Source: Ectothiorhodospira sp. BSL-9
Lineage (GTDB): Bacteria > Pseudomonadota > Gammaproteobacteria > Ectothiorhodospirales > Ectothiorhodospiraceae
DNA: 64,000 nucleotides
Assembly (NCBI RefSeq): GCF_001632845.1
Contig: NZ_CP011994.1
Span: 1,054,001 to 1,118,000 of the forward strand
Direction: 5' to 3'
The position numbers and the translations under genes were made by a program. Each line of letters begins with the position of its first letter. Within the stretch, counting starts at the first letter, position 1. The notes under the pieces are model-generated. The model made no database searches and had not been told where the DNA came from. It was given only the letters and a program-made list of their open reading frames with translations. Below are positions 58,048-64,000 of this stretch, piece after piece.

Positions 58048-58101
58048 TGTGAGCAGGCACACGTTGTACCATGAATCCTCGGACAAGGCCGAAGGTGGTG
58101 C

Positions 58102-58830
58102 ATGCGCGACGTCAACGAACTCTTACAGCGTTATATTCGTACCCAGGCAAGGGATATTGATCCCGACCGGGGGAGGGGTGCAAAAACGCCGCCCCTGGTC
58201 GCTGTTTCCCGGGATTATGGCGCGGGTGGCGAGCAGGTGGCCAGACTGCTGGCCGAGCGGTTGCAGGTGGAATTTTTTGACGAGGAACTGCTGGATCGGG
58301 TGGCCAAGCACGCCGAGCAGGATCGCAATCTACTCCGGGAACTGGACGAGAAGGTTTCTGCCTGGAAAAGTACCTGGGTGTACTCCGTGCTGTCCGGCGA
58401 CGCCTATTTTCTCACCACCTACCGGCGGGCCCTGGTGGATGTCCTGTTGGCCATCAGCCCCAAGGGTGGGGTCATCGTGGGCCGGGGGGCGCATATCTTC
58501 CTGCGGGATCGGGGAGCCTTTCGGGTTCGCATTGCCGGCTCCCCCAGGCATTGTGCCGTGCGCGTGGCCCTGGATGAGGGTCTGCCCGAGGCCGAGGCCC
58601 GGGAGAAGGTGGAGACCATCAATCATCAGCGCGAACAGTTTCTCTGGAACATGGTGCAGCGGCGCACCAACGACTTTCACCAATTCGACCTGGTGATCAA
58701 CACCGACAAGCTTCATGACTGGGACAAGGTGGTCAATTTGATTCTCAATGCCATGACGGACGCGGGCATCAAGGTGCCGACGCAACCCACCAGTGGTGCG
58801 GTTAAGGGCAAGGGCAGGAGACGTGTGTGA
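58102..58830 (+). CDS. Cytidylate kinase-like P-loop protein
   Basis: The 242-residue protein is of the cytidylate-kinase-like (CMPK-2) type. The N-terminal loop is degenerate, SRDYGAGGEQVARLLAERL, without the classical GxxxxGKS lysine-serine. The FDEELLDRVA and VIVGRGAHIFLRD patches are conserved. It ends in a basic tail (KGKGRRRV). The substrate is unknown. Its stop overlaps the atpC-like GTG by 4 nt. Confidence 0.82.
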   Translation: MRDVNELLQRYIRTQARDIDPDRGRGAKTPPLVAVSRDYGAGGEQVARLLAERLQVEFFDEELLDRVAKHAEQDRNLLRELDEKVSAWKSTWVYSVLSGDAYFLTTYRRALVDVLLAISPKGGVIVGRGAHIFLRDRGAFRVRIAGSPRHCAVRVALDEGLPEAEAREKVETINHQREQFLWNMVQRRTNDFHQFDLVINTDKLHDWDKVVNLILNAMTDAGIKVPTQPTSGAVKGKGRRRV

Positions 58831-59309
58831 CCGTTAGAGAGCAATCCGTACCATTGACGGCGACCATGGATCTGGAGATTGTCAGTGCCGAGGCAGCATT
58901 GTTCAGTGGCTCCGTGCACAAGGTCTGCCTGACGGGCAGCGGTGGCGAATTGGGGATTTTCCCCGGACACTCGGCACTGCTCACGCCCATTGTCCCCGGC
59001 GTGGTGCGTTACCTGCCTGAGGGGAAGACCGAGGAGGATCTGCTGTACATCTCTGGCGGCATGCTGGAGATCCAGCCCCATCGGGTGATCGTGCTGGCGG
59101 ATACGGCCCTGCGCAGCGACGAGATCGACGAGCAGGCGGCCCTGGAGGCCAAGCGCGAGGCCGAGGAGATCATGCAGGAGAGTGTGCTGTTCACCGACCG
59201 GGATGCGGCCCATGCGGCGTTCCTGCGTGCGATGGCGCAGCTCAAGGTCCTGGACGGGGTGCGGCGAAAGAACAAAAAGAACGGGCGATCATCCAGGGGC
59301 ACGGAGTGA
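58827..59309 (+). CDS. atpC: Orphan F-type ATP synthase epsilon subunit
   Basis: The 160-residue protein has the epsilon beta-barrel (MDLEIVSAEAALFSG, GELGIFPGHSALLTPIVPG, and YISGGMLEIQPHRVIVLADT) and the C-terminal helical pair. It is about 20 residues longer than E. coli epsilon because of an N-terminal extension and a basic tail. GTG 58827 has AGGAG at 58816-58820. Met 14 (58866) would give the canonical N-terminus. No other ATP synthase gene lies nearby; its partner gene here is the cytidylate-kinase-like gene. Confidence 0.9.
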   Translation: MTVREQSVPLTATMDLEIVSAEAALFSGSVHKVCLTGSGGELGIFPGHSALLTPIVPGVVRYLPEGKTEEDLLYISGGMLEIQPHRVIVLADTALRSDEIDEQAALEAKREAEEIMQESVLFTDRDAAHAAFLRAMAQLKVLDGVRRKNKKNGRSSRGTE

Positions 59310-59318
59310 CCCTCGCCC

Positions 59319-60284
59319 TCAGAAGCGGTCGCTGATCTCCGCCCGGTAAAACCACTCATTGCCCGGCAGGGCGTTGGGGTTGGGGAAGACGATGAAACCG
59401 TCACTGGGGGCCAACACGGGCTCGCCGGTATGCCGGTAACCGATCTCGTCACCCGCCTGAATCGGGTCAAAGCTTCCCCAGGCTCGCGTGAAACGGTCTT
59501 CCGGGTGATCCCGATCGATCACCTCCACCAGTTGCAGGACTTCCACATCCTGACGGGGCGTGGGGGCAGGCAGATCCAGCAATTGCAGGTGCGCCAGGGT
59601 GTTGACGATGGCCTGGTAGGCCACCTCCGGTGCGTTCGGGTCGTCATGCTGTCCACACTCCAGGGTCACCGCATAGCCCCCATGGGCCCGCATGAATTCG
59701 GTGGTGCCGATGCCGTAACCGGGGTCGGTGCTCAGCATCTGAGCCCGCAGGCTGGCGTTGGGGTTACGCAGGCGCCGCGCCACGCCCCGGGCGTAGGTAT
59801 CCAGCCAGCCCTCCACCATGCGGCGCACCCCCAGGCAGCGGGCCAGGGCCTGTTCCGCTTCGGCCTGCTGGAAATATTCCAGCTCGGAGTCATTGTTACG
59901 CGGGCCCAGCATCACGAAGGGTTCGCCGCCGGTATGGAAGGAATGCAGGTCCAGCAGCACGTCATGGGCCTGGAGCACCGGCCCCAGGCTGTTGGCGATG
60001 CGGTCCTCGAAGTCCTCCGGGGCATCCGTGAGACGAAAGTTGCGGTTCAGGTTGCGCTCGCCGTTGCGCTGCTCCAATTGCCATGCCAGGGGGTTGGCGA
60101 TGGGCACGAAGGTCAGCGTGCCCCGGGCCAGCTCCCGCTCCCCCGCATCCAGTTCCTGCATGATCCGGTGGATGGCTTGCGTGCCACAGGTCTCGTTGCC
60201 GTGTACGGCCCCGAGCACAATGAGACGAGGGCCGGTTTCCAGACCGTGATAGGTGATGGATTTCAGGGCGGTGGGCTGTTTCAT
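59319..60284 (-). CDS. M14-type succinylglutamate desuccinylase/aspartoacylase family protein
   Basis: This 321-residue zinc-dependent deacylase or amidohydrolase has the metal motif HGNE (VLGAVHGNETCGT), a second histidine in DLHSF, and the catalytic Glu region VTLECGQHDD. A C-terminal beta domain follows. The substrate cannot be read from sequence and there are no arginine-succinyltransferase genes nearby. It is last in the five-gene minus-strand run. Confidence 0.85.
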   Translation of the reverse strand: MKQPTALKSITYHGLETGPRLIVLGAVHGNETCGTQAIHRIMQELDAGERELARGTLTFVPIANPLAWQLEQRNGERNLNRNFRLTDAPEDFEDRIANSLGPVLQAHDVLLDLHSFHTGGEPFVMLGPRNNDSELEYFQQAEAEQALARCLGVRRMVEGWLDTYARGVARRLRNPNASLRAQMLSTDPGYGIGTTEFMRAHGGYAVTLECGQHDDPNAPEVAYQAIVNTLAHLQLLDLPAPTPRQDVEVLQLVEVIDRDHPEDRFTRAWGSFDPIQAGDEIGYRHTGEPVLAPSDGFIVFPNPNALPGNEWFYRAEISDRF

Positions 60285-60311
60285 GGTTCGGGCCTCACGG
60301 GCGGGGTGGGA

Positions 60312-60815
60312 TCAATCGGCGATGCCGGGCATGGCCAGCATGTCCAGCGGGACCAGATCCACGTCCGACTGTTCCAGCAGTGCCATGATCTGCCCTCGCT
60401 GAGCGGACTGCCGATGCAGCAGGTTGAGCAGGCACTCCCCCAGCACCAGCGTGCACTCCCGGGGTTCATGATCCAGGGTAAAGGTGATCTTCTTGTCCAG
60501 GTTGGGGTAGGCCAGGCTCTGGACGAAGTTCATGATCTCGCTGTCCGTGCGCATGCGCTCGGCGCGCAGCAGACCGTATTCGGTATACAGCACCTGATCC
60601 GGGGAACGGTAAACATAGGGTTTGTCCAGCATCCGCCCCAGCCAGATACGATCCTGGAGCAGCATCTGGTTGAAGAGGCCATGAATCGATCCCTGTGTAC
60701 CAAACCATTCTGTCTTGCGCACTTCGTCCTGCAGGGCATCGCAGTGCTCCAGCAGTTGGGCGTGGGCCCAGCGGCTGTAGCGGGCCTGAAGTCGCAGGGA
60801 ATAGAGGACGTCCAT
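60312..60815 (-). CDS. DinB-like four-helix protein
   Basis: The 167-residue protein begins MDVLYSLRLQARYSRWAHAQ, the DinB/DUF664-type N-terminus with a helical bundle. The metal-binding histidines of DinB proteins are plausible (in IHGLFNQMLLQDRIWLG and LLHRQSAQRG). ATG 60815 is preceded by GGAAGG; the open frame upstream runs over the DUF3775 gene. The biochemical role is unknown. Confidence 0.78.
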   Translation of the reverse strand: MDVLYSLRLQARYSRWAHAQLLEHCDALQDEVRKTEWFGTQGSIHGLFNQMLLQDRIWLGRMLDKPYVYRSPDQVLYTEYGLLRAERMRTDSEIMNFVQSLAYPNLDKKITFTLDHEPRECTLVLGECLLNLLHRQSAQRGQIMALLEQSDVDLVPLDMLAMPGIAD

Positions 60816-60828
60816 CAGGGCCTTCCGA

Positions 60829-61218
60829 TCAGTCGTCTTCGCATGAGTGGCCGAGCATGGCCAGGCCCTCGGCCAGATAGTCGGCTCCCATGGGTGTGGC
60901 CAGCAGGTAGTCGGCGGTGCGTGGGGTCCAGTTGGACTTGGCCTCTTCCAGGGCCAGATCCCACTCGTCCTCACTGTAGTCGCCGCGCCCCAGCCACATC
61001 AAGGCCACCATATTCGCCTGGAGCTCGGGCTCCAGTTCCTCCACGGTGTTCTTGAGTTCCAGGTAAACCACGTTGTCGGCGTGTTCCTCCAGGGCCTCGT
61101 CGATCCAGGTCTCGTTCTGGTGATCCGGTTCATCGGGCAGCATCACGTCTTCCTGGGCGTGAAACTCCCTGACGTGGCTGATGAACCAGCACACCAGGTT
61201 CGGACTGATCTGCAACAT
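60829..61218 (-). CDS. DUF3775 family protein
   Basis: The 129-residue acidic protein begins MLQISPNLVCWFISHVREFH and contains LQANMVALMWLGRGDYSEDE, as in DUF3775. ATG 61218 has a GGGGGA ribosome site 7 nt upstream; the upstream frame to 61275 is not used. The function is unknown. Confidence 0.8.
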   Translation of the reverse strand: MLQISPNLVCWFISHVREFHAQEDVMLPDEPDHQNETWIDEALEEHADNVVYLELKNTVEELEPELQANMVALMWLGRGDYSEDEWDLALEEAKSNWTPRTADYLLATPMGADYLAEGLAMLGHSCEDD

Positions 61219-61311
61219 GGGTGTTTCCCCCTGACGACGTGTTAACCCGGGATGATAACGGATCATGTCGGCCACCGCATGGGCGTCATCCCGTCGATCC
61301 TGTGGCGCGGG

Positions 61312-61638
61312 TCACATCTCCCGCACCAGCACCCAGGGGGCGACCACCACCGCCTCGAATCGGGGTTTGCGCGCCTCCCAGTCCTTGGCGTGATCCACAT
61401 CGGCGCGGGCCAGCAGGCCCCGGGTGAGCATATCCTCCACGCGTGGTTTGTCGTCCTGCACCAGGTGAACGGCGGCATCCAGCAGGGGCAATTCTTCGGC
61501 CACATGCAGGACCACGCCACGGGCAAAATGCGGCTGCAGTTCCGGCCAGGTGATCGGGCCCTTCTCGGGTTCCAGCAGCTGGCGGATCTCCTGCGGGGTT
61601 CTGGCCTGGGCGGTTTGGGGTTGCGTTGGCTGGGTCAC
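61312..61638 (-). CDS. DUF2288 family protein
   Basis: The 108-residue protein begins MTQPTQPQTAQARTPQEIRQ, with the core GPITWPELQPHFARGVVLHV typical of DUF2288. Its start overlaps the thioredoxin-like stop (ATGA). The function is unknown. Confidence 0.82.
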   Translation of the reverse strand: MTQPTQPQTAQARTPQEIRQLLEPEKGPITWPELQPHFARGVVLHVAEELPLLDAAVHLVQDDKPRVEDMLTRGLLARADVDHAKDWEARKPRFEAVVVAPWVLVREM

Positions 61639-62030
61639 TGGGCCTCCACGAAGTCACGGATGGTTTTCTCGTCCTTGGCCCCCATCATCACTTTCTCGAT
61701 CCGACCCTCCTGAACCCGCATCAGGGTAGGAGTACCCATGACCTTGAAGCGCCGTGCCACATCGGGTCGCTTGCTGACATCCACGTCGATGATATCGAAG
61801 CGATCATCCATCAAGGGTTTCAGGATCGGCGCAACCTGCTTGCACATGCCGCAGCGGGGGCTGTGGAAATAGAAGATCAGGCGGGGCTGTGCCTTCTGGG
61901 CCTCGCTGAGCAGATCGGTCATGTCCGGTGCAATGCGACCCTGCATGCCCTTGGAACGGTACAGGAACGCGAACTGCCCCAGCAGGAACAACACAATGAG
62001 ACTGATGATGATCCAGGCGGTGGAATCCAT
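61635..62030 (-). CDS. Membrane-anchored thioredoxin-like protein
   Basis: The 131-residue protein has an N-terminal membrane helix (about 5-24) followed by a thioredoxin fold with the active site CGMC (HSPRCGMCKQVAP) and the cis-Pro loop GTPTLMRV. Membrane orientation is not certain: the helix could be a signal anchor with the domain in the periplasm. It is first in the minus-strand run with DUF2288, DUF3775, DinB-like and M14 genes. Confidence 0.85.
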   Translation of the reverse strand: MDSTAWIIISLIVLFLLGQFAFLYRSKGMQGRIAPDMTDLLSEAQKAQPRLIFYFHSPRCGMCKQVAPILKPLMDDRFDIIDVDVSKRPDVARRFKVMGTPTLMRVQEGRIEKVMMGAKDEKTIRDFVEAQ

Positions 62031-62243
62031 GGGAAGGGTCCTGATTCAGGTGTTGAGGGTCACCGGGTTCAGCCGGCATTCAGCACGGCGGGCTTATACA
62101 TGAGCATGGGGGCCCACGGATCGGTTGCCGATCGGGCTGTCGCGAATATGGTGCCACAGACCATCCCCAAGAGGAGAGCTTCGACTGATGGAACAAGGGC
62201 CGATTGATGACCCTCTTGTCCGCGTACTGGTAGACTGGAGACC

Positions 62244-62579
62244 ATGAACAACCCCATCCCTCATTCGCTGTCTGGCAAGGTCACCCCGGTGGTTGGGGGA
62301 CTGTGCCTGCTGTGCCTGGCGATGTGGGGTGGGGTGCAGGCCGGCACCGCGGTGCCCTATTCGGGTGCCGGTGCCGGCCACGCCCTGCAGGTGGCCCAGA
62401 ATGGCCCCGTCACCCTGGACGAGGCAGTGGCCCAGGTGCAGGAGCAGACCGGGGGGCGGGTGCTGTCCGCCGAGACCCAGGAGCACGAGGGCCGGCTGGT
62501 GCATCGCATCCGTGTGTTGATCGAGGATCAGCGGGTGCGACACATCCTGGTGGACGCGGCCACGGGGGAATGGCAATAG
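62244..62579 (+). CDS. PepSY-domain secreted protein
   Basis: The 111-residue protein has a signal peptide (VVGGLCLLCLAMWGGVQAGT) and a PepSY-like domain (LDEAVAQVQEQTGGRVLSAE ... HILVDAATGEWQ). PepSY proteins often precede and are co-regulated with PhoP/PhoQ-type systems. GGAG at 62237-62240 precedes the ATG, and the regulator gene follows after 3 nt. Confidence 0.85.
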   Translation: MNNPIPHSLSGKVTPVVGGLCLLCLAMWGGVQAGTAVPYSGAGAGHALQVAQNGPVTLDEAVAQVQEQTGGRVLSAETQEHEGRLVHRIRVLIEDQRVRHILVDAATGEWQ

Positions 62580-62582
62580 GTC

Positions 62583-63269
62583 ATGCGCGTGGTGGTCATC
62601 GAGGATGAGCCGTCCCTGCTGGCACAGCTGCGCCATCGCCTGGAGCACGAGGGCTGGATGGTGGATACCAGCAGCGATGGCCGGGATGGCCTGTACCAGT
62701 TGATGGAATACCCCGCCGATGTGGCCGTGGTGGACCTGGGTCTGCCCGAATTGCCGGGGCTGGAAGTCATCCGCCGTGCCCGGGCCCAGGGGAGACGCCT
62801 GCCCATCCTCATCCTCACCGCCCGCGGGCAGTGGCAGGAAAAGGTACAGGGGCTTGAGGCCGGTGCGGACGATTATCTGGTGAAACCCTTTCACATGGAG
62901 GAGTTGGTGGCCCGGCTCAAGGCCCTGGCCCGTCGGGCGGTGGGCAGCACCGATGGCTGTCTCACCCTCGGGCCGCTGGTGCTGGATACCCATGCCCAGC
63001 AGGTCTCCATGGAAGGTGATGCCGTGGCCCTCACCACCTTTGAGTACCGCCTGCTGGAACACCTGGCCCGACACCCCGGGCAGGTGCTGTCCAAGCAGGC
63101 CCTCACCGATTACCTCTATCCCCATGACGAGGATCGGGACAGCAATGTGCTGGAGGTGCTCATCGGGCGCCTGCGGCGCAAGCTGGACCCACAAGGTCGT
63201 CATACCCCCATCGAGACCCTGCGCGGCCGGGGCTACCGTCTGACGCTGCGGCCCGACGAGGGCGCATGA
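62583..63269 (+). CDS. OmpR/PhoB-family response regulator, PhoP-like
   Basis: The 228-residue protein has a receiver domain (VVIEDEPSLL, phospho-acceptor D51 in VAVVDLGLPELPG, lysine in DDYLVKPFH) and a C-terminal winged helix (FEYRLLEHLARHPGQVLSKQ ... LRGRGYRLTL). Its stop overlaps the downstream kinase by 4 nt (ATGA). Confidence 0.93.
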   Translation: MRVVVIEDEPSLLAQLRHRLEHEGWMVDTSSDGRDGLYQLMEYPADVAVVDLGLPELPGLEVIRRARAQGRRLPILILTARGQWQEKVQGLEAGADDYLVKPFHMEELVARLKALARRAVGSTDGCLTLGPLVLDTHAQQVSMEGDAVALTTFEYRLLEHLARHPGQVLSKQALTDYLYPHDEDRDSNVLEVLIGRLRRKLDPQGRHTPIETLRGRGYRLTLRPDEGA

Positions 63270-64000
63270 ATTCCCTCACCCTGCGCGTGGGCCTGATTGC
63301 CACGTTGGTGGTGGCGGTCTTCGCTGGCCTCACCGCCCTGGCCCTGGAGCGGGCCTTTCGTGACAGTGCCACCCATGCTCTGCAGGAGCGCCTGCAGGCT
63401 CAGTTGTTCATGCTCATGGGAACCGTGGAGGTGGATGCGGGCGGTGCCGTGAGCATGCCGGAACGGCTGCCGGATGCGCGTCTCACCCTACCGGATTCGG
63501 GGCTGCAGGCCCATGTCACCGATGCCCGCGGGCGCATCCTCTGGCGCTCTCCGTCAGCGCTGGGCCTGCCCATGGGTGTCGGCGCGGAAGATCGATTCCT
63601 TGCCCGCATGACCGTGGACTGGGAGACCCCGGGCGGGCTGGTGCCGCTGACCTTCACGGTGATGGAGGATCGATCGGGACTCGAGGCGCAGTTGAGCGAG
63701 TACCGGCGCAGTCTGTGGGGCTGGCTCGCTGTCCTGGCGGTGCTGTTGCTGGCTGCCCAGTCCCTGGCCCTTTATCTGGGGCTGATGCCCTTGCGCCGGG
63801 TGGCCCGGGAGTTGCGGGCCATGGAGCAGGGCGATCAGGGTCAGATCACCGGCCATTACCCGGCGGAACTCAAGCCCCTCACCGATAACCTCAACACCCT
63901 CATCCAGCAGGAGCGCGCCCAGCTGGTCCGGTACCGGGACGGGCTGGCCGATCTGGCCCACAGCCTCAAGACCCCGCTGGCGGTGTTGCGCGGCAGCCTG
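63266..64000 (+). CDS. PhoQ-like sensor histidine kinase, N-terminal part cut by window edge
   Basis: From ATG 63266 about 245 residues are visible: a first membrane helix (about 7-27), a roughly 120-residue periplasmic sensor, a second helix (about 150-172), a HAMP linker, and the start of the DHp domain with the H-box DLAHSLKTPLAVLR at the right edge. The ATPase domain is outside the window. It partners the regulator just upstream. Confidence 0.9.
   Translation, partial: MNSLTLRVGLIATLVVAVFAGLTALALERAFRDSATHALQERLQAQLFMLMGTVEVDAGGAVSMPERLPDARLTLPDSGLQAHVTDARGRILWRSPSALGLPMGVGAEDRFLARMTVDWETPGGLVPLTFTVMEDRSGLEAQLSEYRRSLWGWLAVLAVLLLAAQSLALYLGLMPLRRVARELRAMEQGDQGQITGHYPAELKPLTDNLNTLIQQERAQLVRYRDGLADLAHSLKTPLAVLRGSL

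Overview
The window looks like the replication-origin region of a high-GC gammaproteobacterium, probably from the Chromatiales/Ectothiorhodospiraceae side of the class. The family is an inference from gene content and protein style. The gammaproteobacterial origin block is intact: dnaA-dnaN-recF-gyrB on the minus strand, divergent from rpmH-rnpA-yidD-yidC-mnmE on the plus strand. The argH / algZ-algR-hemC-hemD-hemX-hemY order is the one known from Pseudomonas. I saw no rRNA, tRNA, insertion sequence, prophage or CRISPR array.

Left part (1-24.8 kb). A minus-strand signalling cluster runs from a receiver protein to a transmembrane PAS/pseudokinase/exonuclease fusion, a small membrane protein and the N-terminus of an SLC5-type sensor. 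Next come argH (minus) and the plus-strand run algZ-algR-hemCDXY (LytTR-type two-component system and tetrapyrrole synthesis). A YeeZ-like reductase and a gamma-class carbonic anhydrase follow. A chemoreceptor, a sensor kinase and a sigma-54 activator lie head to tail on the minus strand, just upstream of a small secreted DUF4168 gene that carries a good sigma-54 promoter and an activator-site-like dyad. ubiD, xthA, prlC, a GIDE/EF-hand membrane protein and lemA complete this part.

Origin core (24.9-35.6 kb). Two perfect parS-type palindromes lie at the gyrB/recF junction, one of them inside the recF coding sequence. Perfect DnaA boxes occur in both the dnaN-dnaA and dnaA-rpmH gaps. YidC has an unusually long charged C-terminal tail. 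mnmE and the helicase gene hrpB follow.

Type VI secretion locus (38.1-53.8 kb). A 409-bp regulatory gap holds three clustered DnaA-box matches, two palindromes with related half-sites and overlapping promoter candidates. It precedes a compact operon tssJ-K-L-M-A-B-C-hcp-F-(G+VgrG). The last gene is one 1003-codon frame joining the baseplate protein TssG to the spike protein VgrG, which is the most unusual feature of the window. tssE, clpV (tssH), PAAR and a recognisable effector are absent from the locus.

Right part (53.8-64 kb). A second DnaA-box cluster precedes a phasin gene. Then come a TSUP-family transporter with a DUF1028 protein, and a CBS/DUF294 protein divergent from a cytidylate-kinase-like gene that overlaps an orphan ATP synthase epsilon gene. 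A five-gene minus-strand run follows (anchored thioredoxin, DUF2288, DUF3775, DinB-like, M14 deacylase). The window ends in a PepSY / OmpR-type regulator / sensor-kinase operon that is cut by the right edge.
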